Source: Halodesulfovibrio sp. MK-HDV (GTDB taxonomy: Bacteria > Desulfobacterota > Desulfovibrionia > Desulfovibrionales > Desulfovibrionaceae). From it: a stretch of 64,000 bases of DNA. A program made the position numbers and the translations under genes. Every line of letters starts with the position of its first letter. The stretch's first letter is position 1. This document shows positions 1 through 6,565 of this stretch, piece by piece. Under the pieces are notes generated by a model, which was given only the letters and a program-made list of their open reading frames with translations, was not told the origin of the DNA and made no database searches. The stretch covers positions 62,001-126,000 of the forward strand of contig NZ_WYDS01000016.1 in NCBI RefSeq assembly GCF_009914765.1, in the 5' to 3' direction.

Positions 1-398
1 CAGAAGCATATGCCGAAGGAAAAGAGCTGTTTTTAAGCGAACAACCACTGTTGTTAACAGCCAAAATCAGTGATCAACAAAACAACGAAGATGGTGACGA
101 CGAAGACGCTGTAAAAGAAATTAAGTTGTTATGTGAGAAGGTTGAGTCACTCACCGAAGCATGTCAATGCAATCTTGAGCCGACAACAATTGACATACCA
201 TATAACAGATTATGCATGCAGGCCATCACAGATCTTAAAGAGGTTTTAGTAAAACATAATGGTCCAGTACCAGTTTATGTACGAGCCATGATCAGTGACT
301 CTGATGCAATTTTCAGTCTGGATGAAGCATACTCTATTCATCCGGGACCTCAATTCGAAAAAGACTTTGCCAAATGGAAAGGAGTTGTCCATGGCTAA
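1..398 (+). CDS. dnaE: DNA polymerase III subunit alpha, C-terminal end (partial)
   Basis: The window opens inside this gene; about 131 C-terminal residues are visible in frame 3 before a TAA stop. They match the tail of bacterial replicative polymerase DnaE: an OB-fold end (the LLLTAKIS strand), an acidic linker and a final small domain with the pattern PVYVRAMISD followed by YSIHPGPQFEKDF. DnaE is the catalytic subunit of the chromosomal replicase in the cytoplasm, and this tail contacts single-stranded DNA and tau in characterised homologues. The last 8 bases overlap the start of queD, so the two are translationally coupled. Only the tail is seen, so the call rests on that pattern and could be a related C-family polymerase. 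Confidence 0.7.
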   Translation, partial: EAYAEGKELFLSEQPLLLTAKISDQQNNEDGDDEDAVKEIKLLCEKVESLTEACQCNLEPTTIDIPYNRLCMQAITDLKEVLVKHNGPVPVYVRAMISDSDAIFSLDEAYSIHPGPQFEKDFAKWKGVVHG

Positions 399-777
399 TG
401 GTATCTGGCGGCTAACTGTGCGTTCCGATTTTGCAGCCGCACACGCACTTCGCAACTACGATGGTAAGTGCGAAAATATTCACGGACACAACTTTGCTGT
501 TGAAGCTGTTGTAGAAGGTGACAAGCTTTCTGAAGACGTTGAAATTCTTCTCGACTTCAAAGTAATGAAAAGTAAACTGAAAGAAGTCACCGAGCTTATC
601 GATCATAAAGATTTGAACTGTACAGCTCCGTTTGACAAAATGAACCCTTCATCTGAAAACCTTTCCCGTTTCATTTATCAGGAACTGGGTAAGCGAATTG
701 AATCATACGGCGTACGCGTTCACTCCGTGACTGTGTCTGAAAAAGCTGCACAGTCTGCGACCTATCTGGAGTTATAG
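391..777 (+). CDS. queD: 6-carboxytetrahydropterin synthase (QueD/PTPS family)
   Basis: A 128-residue protein of the 6-pyruvoyl-tetrahydropterin synthase fold. It probably converts dihydroneopterin triphosphate to 6-carboxytetrahydropterin in queuosine (7-deazaguanine) synthesis. Zinc ligands are visible as His18 and the HGH pair His31/His33, with the candidate catalytic Cys27 just before (KCENIHGH). A late SEK motif supplies the pterin-binding Glu. I chose the ATG at 391 because AAAGGAG lies just upstream at 378-384 and the family begins at this point; the longer in-frame start at 295 lies wholly inside dnaE. It overlaps dnaE by 8 bases and is followed 3 bases later by the MarC gene. No other queuosine genes are in view. 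Confidence 0.85.
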   Translation: MANGIWRLTVRSDFAAAHALRNYDGKCENIHGHNFAVEAVVEGDKLSEDVEILLDFKVMKSKLKEVTELIDHKDLNCTAPFDKMNPSSENLSRFIYQELGKRIESYGVRVHSVTVSEKAAQSATYLEL

Positions 778-780
778 GAC

Positions 781-1395
781 ATGATGGATTTGAACTGGCA
801 GGTCATTTTTGAAATCTCTGTCACATTATTTTTGATTTTCGATCCGCTTGGCAACGCCGCCATGTGTCTACCTATGCTGGGCGCTTTTACGCCCAAGCAA
901 CAGCGACGCATTATGCTGCGAGAGCTCGTTATCGCACTCGGAATCATTCTTTCGTTCATGTACCTTGGTGACAACCTGCTCGGTTTGCTTAACATTCATC
1001 ACTCTACACTACGTATTGCCGGTGGTATTATCCTGCTCATCATTTCCATGAAAATGGTATTCCCACAGGGTAATGGTTCTTCAACAGATCTTGAGAAAGA
1101 TCCGTTTATTGTGCCTATTGCTGTCCCGCTCCTCGCTGGACCATCCTTGCTGGCAGCAGTCATGCTGTATGCAGCACGATCTCAAGAGAGCCCGCATGGC
1201 AACACAGAACTGTTAACAGCTATCTTTTTGTCATGGCTTGTTACCGCCATTATCCTGCTCTGCTCCTCGTCCCTTACCAAAATATTAGGGCACCGGGGTT
1301 TGCGGGCAACAGAACGTCTCATGGGACTCATTCTGATTTTTATGGCCGTTCAAATGCTTGAAGACGGCATCCGCATGTTTGTAGAAACATTTTAG
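781..1395 (+). CDS. MarC family integral membrane protein
   Basis: A 204-residue, very hydrophobic protein with about six membrane segments. Features of the MarC/YhgN family are visible: an N-terminal segment with LIFDPLGNAA, a central PFIVPIAVPLLAGP motif and a C-terminal ATERLMGLILIFMAVQM helix. The family has no firmly established function; the old link to multiple antibiotic resistance is not supported. It sits in the inner membrane. The gene starts 3 bases after queD and ends before a strong terminator, so it closes the dnaE-queD-marC run. The start ATG is followed by a second ATG; either may be used. Confidence 0.85.
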   Translation: MMDLNWQVIFEISVTLFLIFDPLGNAAMCLPMLGAFTPKQQRRIMLRELVIALGIILSFMYLGDNLLGLLNIHHSTLRIAGGIILLIISMKMVFPQGNGSSTDLEKDPFIVPIAVPLLAGPSLLAAVMLYAARSQESPHGNTELLTAIFLSWLVTAIILLCSSSLTKILGHRGLRATERLMGLILIFMAVQMLEDGIRMFVETF

Positions 1396-1438
1396 AAGAC
1401 TACAGCGCCCCGTGTGCCATACGTCTTTTTAAAGACAT

Positions 1439-1490
1439 TAAACGGCCATCTTTTTTCGATACTTTATCGAATAAAGATGGCCGTTTTTTT
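1439..1490 (+). terminator. Rho-independent terminator after the MarC gene
   Basis: A long hairpin: AACGGCCATCTTT pairs with AAAGATGGCCGTT, and the loop region contains a second short stem (TTCGAT/ATCGAA). A run of seven T follows. It ends the dnaE-queD-marC transcript and separates it from the convergent DJ-1 gene. Confidence 0.9.
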
Positions 1491-1633
1491 AGACTAAAGT
1501 CAGCACACTATAAAAAATATTGATCCAAAAACTCGAATGAATATCACATATTCACGACACACAAACTTTTTGAAAATGAGCTCTACGTTCTAATCTGGAA
1601 AATTCAAAATAAGCACTGTTACCCTTTCTGCTC

Positions 1634-2230
1634 TCAAATAAAGGGCAGTACAACGGAAAGAGAATGCTCTACACTAGATTCTTTTTCACCGGTAGGCGCG
1701 ACATAGTGTATTGCAGATTCAGCTGATTCTCTGCCTGCAATCTTTGCTATAATCCAAGTAGCCAAATATTGAGAAGCCATACAGCCACCTGCTGTAGCTA
1801 TATTGCCTTTTGCAAAAAATGGATCATCTAAGACCTTGATTCCAGCATCCATCACCCAAGGCTTAGTTGTTAAATCTGTACAAGCAGGTATACCATCAAG
1901 CAACCCCAATACTCCCAAAAGCAACGTGCCCGAGCACTGAGCGCAGATCACTTGCCTTTGCGAATCTAAACTCAATCTACCCAGTATCTCATCATCCTTT
2001 GCAACATCACGAGTACATACACCGCTACCGAAAATAACGACATCTGCACTATTTGCGAACTCCAAAGGCTGCTGCGCTGTAACGGTTACTCCGTTCATTG
2101 ATGTTACAGTCTCTTTAGGACATGTAATCTGTACATTCCATCCAAATTCTTTCATTCGGTTTAAGATACCTAGAGCTATAAATGAGTCCAGCTCGTTAAA
2201 TCCATCAAAGGTTAAAATCGCTATATTCAT
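1634..2230 (-). CDS. DJ-1/PfpI family protein
   Basis: A 198-residue protein with the class I glutamine-amidotransferase-like fold. The likely reactive residue is Cys99 in the nucleophile elbow AQCSG, with Cys96 three residues before it. The N-terminal strand NIAILTFDGF and the GGCMASQYLATWI region are typical of the DJ-1/PfpI group that includes isonitrile hydratase-like and transcription-factor-associated members. The substrate cannot be told from sequence; chaperone, deglycase-like or hydratase roles are all possible. A good ribosome site (GGAGGTAA) lies just upstream of the ATG at 2230. It stands alone, convergent with the MarC gene. Confidence 0.8.
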   Translation of the reverse strand: MNIAILTFDGFNELDSFIALGILNRMKEFGWNVQITCPKETVTSMNGVTVTAQQPLEFANSADVVIFGSGVCTRDVAKDDEILGRLSLDSQRQVICAQCSGTLLLGVLGLLDGIPACTDLTTKPWVMDAGIKVLDDPFFAKGNIATAGGCMASQYLATWIIAKIAGRESAESAIHYVAPTGEKESSVEHSLSVVLPFI

Positions 2231-2572
2231 TAGTTACCTCCAGTTAGAGCACATAATTATTTCTATTTTTCTTAAATTAATAATGACTGGAGCATACCTT
2301 ATATCCTCTGTCAATCTGACCACCAAAGGCAGCATGTTCTGCCTTTGCAAGTGTTAATGTGATCATCACCAATGATTCACCGATAACGCTTTGTAAAAAA
2401 AATTCATGATTCCGCTCTATCTACCCATCTCCGTCCTCGCGCCACACACACAACTACTCTAAACCTTAAGAACTCTTTTGCACACAAAACTGCACACACG
2501 CCAGTAAATAACAACCTATGTTCATTTAATATTCTCTTGGAACAGCGTGAAGGAGATGCTGTCATCCACACA

Positions 2573-2584
2573 ACATGTGCAATT
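2573..2584 (+). promoter_or_regulatory. Candidate enhancer (upstream activator) site, copy 1
   Basis: The 12-base word ACATGTGCAATT occurs here and again, identically, at 3681-3692, in each case 100-150 bases upstream of a sigma-54-type promoter. That spacing suits an upstream site for a bacterial enhancer-binding protein. The function is inferred. Confidence 0.45.
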
Positions 2585-2673
2585 ATAGACACATACATGT
2601 ATATATTTTGTACACAATTTGCTTATATAAAAACTGCACAACTGCAAGTAGCTGAAATACTGTACACGTTTTT

Positions 2674-2692
2674 TTGGTACATCTATTGCTAT
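2674..2692 (+). promoter_or_regulatory. Sigma-54-type promoter upstream of zinc-ribbon gene 1
   Basis: The sequence TTGGTACATCTATTGCTA carries GG at 2676-2677 and GC at 2688-2689, the exact 12-base spacing of -24/-12 elements. It differs from the consensus TGGCAC-N5-TTGC at one position (T for C). A run of seven T precedes it. Transcription would start near 2701 and give a leader of about 230 bases. Confidence 0.6.
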
Positions 2693-2724
2693 ATCCAAAG
2701 TACGTGTGATGCATTTTACACGTG

Positions 2725-2835
2725 ACATGATGGCTGCATTATAATGAGGAAACTTCACTACTACTATGTAGATCGTTTTTTACTCTATCCGTTAACTATC
2801 CAATGCATTGTGCATTTATAATGCAGTCATCATGT
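2725..2835. repeat. Imperfect inverted repeat pair (22-23 base arms)
   Basis: The arm at 2725-2746 (ACATGATGGCTGCATTATAA then TG) is the reverse complement of 2813-2835 apart from one substitution and one extra base. The spacer is 66 bases. The left arm contains TATAAT on the + strand and the right arm contains TATAAA on the - strand, so the arms could be paired operators over opposed promoters or the stem of a long hairpin in the leader. Confidence 0.6.
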
Positions 2836-2864
2836 ACTCAAACACTCAGTTATTAAATAAAGAA

Positions 2865-2906
2865 TATGCACATAAGATGAGATTTATGCAGTTATGCACA
2901 TAAGAT
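2865..2906. repeat. Direct repeat TATGCACATAAGAT x2
   Basis: The 14-base word TATGCACATAAGAT occurs at 2865-2878 and 2893-2906, a 28-base period, ending 23 bases before the start codon of the zinc-ribbon gene. The position suits a regulator or RNA-binding site in the leader. The exact repeat is seen; the role is inferred. Confidence 0.6.
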
Positions 2907-2929
2907 CATCATGTATGGCGAGGATAATT

Positions 2930-3262
2930 ATGAATTGTCCAAATTGCAGCACAAAACTGCATATGACGGAACGAAAAGGCATTGAAATTGATTTCTGTCC
3001 AGACTGTCGAGGCGTATGGCTCGACAGGGGCGAGCTGGATAAAATTTTAGAAAAAAGTATCGCCGAAGAACAGGAATACAGCAGGCCGCAGGCGTCACAG
3101 CAAGTCATGCAGCCCACCTCATCCGGTTTTCCAGATGCGCAGCAACGCAAAGATTATGATTCGCACAATTACAAACATGGAAAGCATAAACACGGACACG
3201 GACACGAGCAATACGGACACAAAAAAAGCCGTAAGCCATGGTTCATGGAACTATTCGACTAA
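2930..3262 (+). CDS. TFIIB-type zinc-ribbon protein 1 with His-rich tail
   Basis: A 110-residue protein. Residues 1-40 form a TFIIB-type zinc ribbon: CPNC at the N-terminus, then FCPDCRGVWLDRGELDKIL, giving four cysteines for one zinc. The middle is Gln/Pro-rich and disordered-looking, and residues 75-100 are rich in His and Lys (KHGKHKHGHGHEQYGHKK), a likely additional metal-binding stretch. These small proteins are widespread in Proteobacteria and their function is not established. I chose the ATG at 2930 because it gives the usual MNCPNC start and has GAGGA upstream. A paralogue lies at 4033, and both have sigma-54-type promoters. Confidence 0.8.
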   Translation: MNCPNCSTKLHMTERKGIEIDFCPDCRGVWLDRGELDKILEKSIAEEQEYSRPQASQQVMQPTSSGFPDAQQRKDYDSHNYKHGKHKHGHGHEQYGHKKSRKPWFMELFD

Positions 3263-3315
3263 AAAATTTTGCATATACCTCTATGATGAAAAGCAGCAGT
3301 TGTTATCAAGTAAGC

Positions 3316-3344
3316 CGTATAACAGCCCCCCAGTCAGTTATACG
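3316..3344 (+). repeat. Short inverted repeat (hairpin) after zinc-ribbon gene 1
   Basis: CGTATAAC at 3316-3323 is perfectly complementary to GTTATACG at 3337-3344 around a C-rich 13-base loop (AGCCCCCCAGTCA). There is no T run, so it is not an ordinary terminator. It may be a processing or stability element at the 3' end of the upstream gene, or an operator for the RNA that follows. Confidence 0.5.
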
Positions 3345-3358
3345 AAGGTGATCGCTTA

Positions 3359-3628
3359 GAGCCGCAAATACTCTTCGGCAGCAGACTATGTGGCTCAATT
3401 TGATAACTTCGAAAGCTCATATCCCCGCATAGCAATACAGTCACTTTCTAAGGATGCTATGCAGGATGAATCTAACATCTTAGCCGACGGGGTAAGGAGC
3501 CCCTTCAACCACGCGGAACTCAGCCGCGTGAGGCAGAGCATAATTGAACTTCTTTCCTCCTGAAAAAAGAAGAGCAAATCGTACGATCCTAAGCATAAAA
3601 GGGTGAGTTCTAACGAACTCACCCTTTT
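3359..3628 (+). ncRNA. Candidate structured non-coding RNA with its own terminator
   Basis: This stretch holds successive local hairpins: GAGCCGCA/TGTGGCTC (3359-3396, one G-U), GCATAGCA/TGCTATGC (3427-3462), GGGG/CCCC (3489-3503), CACGCGG/CCGCGTG (3510-3530) and CTTCTTT/AAAGAAG (3549-3572), then a strong terminator at 3597-3628. That density of 7-8 bp stems is well above chance. I do not recognise it as 6S, SRP, RNase P, tmRNA or a known riboswitch. The ends are guesses. An alternative is a protein relic: frame 3 is open from 3360 to 3563 but follows a TAG, lacks an ATG near its beginning and has no ribosome site. Confidence 0.45.
3597..3628 (+). terminator. Rho-independent terminator
   Basis: AAAAGGGTGAGTTC pairs with GAACTCACCCTTTT across a TAAC loop, a 14 bp stem ending in T-rich DNA. 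The symmetry would let it act in both directions, but no gene ends against it from the right. Confidence 0.85.
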
Positions 3629-3678
3629 CTATTTCCATATTCCATTTCCGTATTTCATTTTTACTGACACATCATAGC

Positions 3679-3692
3679 GCACATGTGCAATT
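3679..3692 (+). promoter_or_regulatory. Candidate enhancer (upstream activator) site, copy 2
   Basis: A perfect 10-base palindrome, GCACATGTGC, extended by AATT to share 12 identical bases with 2573-2584. It lies about 146 bases upstream of the -24 element at 3827, a typical distance for an enhancer-binding-protein site. Confidence 0.5.
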
Positions 3693-3824
3693 TTTAGCCA
3701 CTTTCAGTAAAGGCGTTTAAAAAACATGCACAAGAAACAGCCACCACGAGTGATTTTTAAACACTATTCATATCTACCGTCAGCCATCTACAGATAACAC
3801 ACCAATCTTCATATACTTTCATTT

Positions 3825-3843
3825 TTGGCACGCGCATTGCTTA
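3825..3843 (+). promoter_or_regulatory. Sigma-54 promoter upstream of zinc-ribbon gene 2
   Basis: TTGGCACGCGCATTGCTTA is a full match to the sigma-54 consensus TGGCACG-N4-TTGCW, with GG at 3827-3828 and GC at 3839-3840. Transcription should start near 3852 and lead into the gene at 4033. An RpoN-type promoter needs an enhancer-binding activator, so the gene is probably inducible. Confidence 0.8.
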
Positions 3844-4032
3844 TACAAAAATACGAACCACAAGAACGAATCGATGCAAGATGACTCATGGTTCACATAA
3901 CAGTAATAATAAAAACATATTTTGAGAGGCTACTGAAACAGTAGTTACACAATCAAAATTTAATATCGTAAAAAAATATATACATTTATTAGCATTGCAT
4001 ATCCCTACTGCAGTGCCTTTAAGGAGAATATC

Positions 4033-4350
4033 ATGACATGCCCAAACTGCAACTTAGAACTTACTATCGTTAACCGTAAAGGTGTTGATATAGAGTGCTG
4101 TACTGTCTGCAACGGAGTCTGGATGGAACGCAAAGAGATGGATCGTCTCTTACAGCAAGTGCTTTCCGCTAAACTCACAAATCCAGCACCTAGACGTGTT
4201 CAAACCCCTTCCATATCCCCTACCAGTGAAGAAAGCCTCACTGAAACTGGAAGCGATTACGACACATACTTCGCATACAAGTACCACGGCTGCTATGGCT
4301 TCCCATCCCCTCGCATCGCGCGTGCTAAAAACCTCCTTGAGAAACGCTAA
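4033..4350 (+). CDS. TFIIB-type zinc-ribbon protein 2
   Basis: A 105-residue paralogue of the protein at 2930. The N-terminus is again a four-cysteine zinc ribbon: MTCPNCNLELTIVNRKGVDI, then ECCTVCNGVWMERKEMDRLL. Instead of a His-rich tail it has a Ser/Thr/Pro linker and an aromatic C-terminal stretch (YFAYKYHGCYGF). It has a good ribosome site (AAGGAG, 6 bases before ATG) and a textbook sigma-54 promoter 190 bases upstream. The function of the family is unknown; the shared control with its paralogue suggests a common regulon. Confidence 0.8.
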   Translation: MTCPNCNLELTIVNRKGVDIECCTVCNGVWMERKEMDRLLQQVLSAKLTNPAPRRVQTPSISPTSEESLTETGSDYDTYFAYKYHGCYGFPSPRIARAKNLLEKR

Positions 4351-4407
4351 CCCTCCTTAGCGACAAATAAGCATCAGGCATCCCCAGACACGATGCCTTA
4401 TCCACGC

Positions 4408-4440
4408 AAAAAGCCAGAGACATCCATCTCTGGCTTTTTC
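4408..4440. terminator. Bidirectional terminator after zinc-ribbon gene 2
   Basis: AAAAAGCCAGAGA and TCTCTGGCTTTTT form a 13 bp stem around CATCCA, with A and T runs on both sides. It ends the zinc-ribbon gene 2 transcript and can back up the dxs terminator. Confidence 0.9.
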
Positions 4441-4445
4441 GCATA

Positions 4446-4476
4446 AAAAAAAGCCGAAGCACAATGCTCCGGCTTT
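4446..4476 (-). terminator. Terminator of the xseA-dxs operon
   Basis: Read on the minus strand, GCCGGAGC pairs with GCTTCGGC (one G-U) across ATTGT and is followed by eight T. It lies 110 bases beyond the dxs stop. Confidence 0.85.
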
Positions 4477-4585
4477 CTTCTTATCTATATTCTGTCACCG
4501 CTGCAAAAGCTCATTGGCTTCTGTCACAACTTGCCCTGCCGGAAACATTTCTGTTCCGACACGTCTTGTAACAACAGCTGCTATT

Positions 4586-6499
4586 TTACTTCTTATCGAA
4601 CAATTCCTGAACAGCTTTTTTAATGCCGCTAGTATTGATCCCCAACTGCTCGCGCAATTCAACCTGAGTCCCGTGCTCAATCCATTCGTCAGGAATTCCC
4701 AGACGCTTGATTCTACAGTTACCCAAGGCATCACTGTCTGACAAAAATTCGAGCACCGCAGAAGAAAAACCGCCCTGAAGAACGTTTTCTTCCAACAGCA
4801 ACAATGAATCATGCGTCTTAGCAAGCTCAAGCAACTGTTTTTCCGGCAAAGGTTTTACACAACGCGCATTAAACACGGTTGCCTGCTTTCCAGTTTCTGC
4901 CGCAAGTTCTTTCACTGCTTCAATGGCAGGATATGTGCGGGAACCGACGGAAATAACAGCGACCCCTTCGCCCTGAATCATTATTTCGCCAGTACCAAGA
5001 ACAAACGGTTCCGGTTTCGCTTTCAACGGAACACCGTATCCAGCACCACGCGGGTAGCGAATAGCAACAGGGCCGTCATGAGTAAGCGCAGTCGCCATGC
5101 AATCTGCCAATTCAGCCTCGCTTGAAGGAACAAGCACCGTCATATTCGGAATATGGCGCATGAAGCTCAAATCAAACACACCATGATGCGTAGGTCCATC
5201 TTCACCCACAAGACCACCACGATCCAGACAGAATGTTACTGGCAGATTCTGTAAACAGACATCATGAACAATCTGATCATATGCTCGCTGCATAAATGTA
5301 GAATAAATCGCCACAAACGGACGATATCCCTGTGTAGCAAGCCCTGCTGCAAATGTTACAGCATGCTGTTCACAGATGCCTACATCAATGAAGCGATCAG
5401 GAAATTTCTTTTCAAAACAAGCTGTTCCAGTACCTTCAGGCATTGCCGCAGTAATCGCCATAATGCGATCATCCTGCTTTGCTAACTGGCACAACGTATC
5501 GCCAAACACATCTGTGTACGTCGGTACAGAATTAACCTTAGCGACTTTTTTCGCCTGACCGGTTTCCGGTTCAAACTGCCCTACACCGTGGAAAAATGTC
5601 GGGTTGGATTCAGCAGGAGCATAGCCCTTGCCCTTTTTGGTGAGAACATGCAGCAGCACTGGCTCATCCAAATCCTGATAAAGTCTGAATGCACGTTGCA
5701 GCGCTTTAATATCGTGTCCGTCAATCGGTCCCATGTAGTTAAATTCGAATGCTTCAAACAGCATTCCGGGCGTAAAGAAACTCTTTAAACTAAGTTCACT
5801 TTTGCGAGCATAGTTAAGCATTTCTTCGCCAATGGCAGGAACCGCATTGAGGATTGTCTCAACATCTTTCTTAAATCGACGCACCCAGCGAGAAGACAAG
5901 TTGCGAGACATAAAGTGGGACATTGCCCCGACGTTTTTGGAAATGGACATCTCATTATCGTTGAGGATAACGAGCATTTTTTTATCTGTATGCCCCGCCA
6001 GATTAAGCCCTTCAAAGGCAAGACCAGCGGTCATGGAGCCATCTCCGATAATGGAGATTACTTCATTCTTTTTGCCGGAAAGATCGCGAGCAACAGCCAT
6101 GCCTAATGCAGCGGAAATGGAAGTAGAAGAATGCCCTACGCCAAAATGATCGTACTCACTTTCTGCAATCTTAGGAAAACCACTTACACCGTCTTTTTTT
6201 CTCAGTGTATGAAAATTATCCTTACGTCCAGTAAGCAGTTTCCATGCATACGCTTGATGCCCGACATCCCATACCAATTTGTCATGATCAAAATCAAAAA
6301 CTGACATCAATGCAAGGGTCAATTCAACCACTCCAAGAGAAGGGGCAAGGTGACCACCTGTCTGGGAAACTGTGGAAATTATCTCTTCGCGCAACTCCTC
6401 GGCAAGCTGCTCAAGCTGAGCTTGATCAAGCTTACGTACATCGGACGGCAAATTGATGCTGTCCAATAGGCGAGGAGAAGATTGGCTCTTATCTGGCAT
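4586..6499 (-). CDS. dxs: 1-deoxy-D-xylulose-5-phosphate synthase
   Basis: A 637-residue thiamine-diphosphate enzyme, full length for the family. It condenses pyruvate with glyceraldehyde 3-phosphate, the first and usually rate-setting step of the MEP isoprenoid pathway, and also feeds thiamine and pyridoxal synthesis. Visible features: the VGHSSTS histidine motif, the TPP/Mg motif GDGSMTAG followed by EGLN, the transketolase-type DVGICEQHAVTFAAG segment with the catalytic Glu, and the DRGGLVGEDGPTHHG block. It is last in the xseA-M23-xseB-ispA-dxs run, 66 bases after ispA, so the first MEP enzyme is co-transcribed with a prenyl synthase that uses its product. Confidence 0.97.
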   Translation of the reverse strand: MPDKSQSSPRLLDSINLPSDVRKLDQAQLEQLAEELREEIISTVSQTGGHLAPSLGVVELTLALMSVFDFDHDKLVWDVGHQAYAWKLLTGRKDNFHTLRKKDGVSGFPKIAESEYDHFGVGHSSTSISAALGMAVARDLSGKKNEVISIIGDGSMTAGLAFEGLNLAGHTDKKMLVILNDNEMSISKNVGAMSHFMSRNLSSRWVRRFKKDVETILNAVPAIGEEMLNYARKSELSLKSFFTPGMLFEAFEFNYMGPIDGHDIKALQRAFRLYQDLDEPVLLHVLTKKGKGYAPAESNPTFFHGVGQFEPETGQAKKVAKVNSVPTYTDVFGDTLCQLAKQDDRIMAITAAMPEGTGTACFEKKFPDRFIDVGICEQHAVTFAAGLATQGYRPFVAIYSTFMQRAYDQIVHDVCLQNLPVTFCLDRGGLVGEDGPTHHGVFDLSFMRHIPNMTVLVPSSEAELADCMATALTHDGPVAIRYPRGAGYGVPLKAKPEPFVLGTGEIMIQGEGVAVISVGSRTYPAIEAVKELAAETGKQATVFNARCVKPLPEKQLLELAKTHDSLLLLEENVLQGGFSSAVLEFLSDSDALGNCRIKRLGIPDEWIEHGTQVELREQLGINTSGIKKAVQELFDKK

Positions 6500-6565
6500 T
6501 ATAAATCCGGGTGCTATTAGTTAGGAATGAAGCGTCAAACCATGCTGACAAAGGTAGTGTACTCT

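Larger units (their letters stand above)
2231..2929. other. AT-rich regulatory intergenic region
   Basis: No credible gene. Short open frames occur on both strands near 2400-2760 but lack ribosome sites and family features. The region holds several regulatory-looking elements, given separately: an upstream motif at 2573-2584, a sigma-54-type promoter at 2674-2692, an inverted repeat pair at 2725-2746 and 2813-2835, and a direct repeat at 2865-2878 and 2893-2906. All point toward the zinc-ribbon gene at 2930. Confidence 0.6.
3629..4032. other. Intergenic region upstream of zinc-ribbon gene 2
   Basis: About 400 AT-rich bases with no credible gene. It contains the palindrome GCACATGTGC at 3679-3688, overlapping the second copy of ACATGTGCAATT (3681-3692), and the sigma-54 promoter at 3825-3843. 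The 180 bases from there to the start codon would be an untranslated leader. Confidence 0.6.

Noticed and set aside
2522-2758. Overlapping open frames on both strands near 2404-2758
   Set aside because: No ribosome sites or family features, low-complexity composition, and the sigma-54 promoter and repeats occupy this stretch.
3360-3563. 68-codon open frame following an in-frame TAG
   Set aside because: No ATG near its beginning and no ribosome site. The dense hairpins fit RNA structure better, though a gene relic cannot be fully excluded.
3395-3622. 75-residue minus-strand frame
   Set aside because: Lies across the hairpins and the terminator; no ribosome site and no family resemblance.
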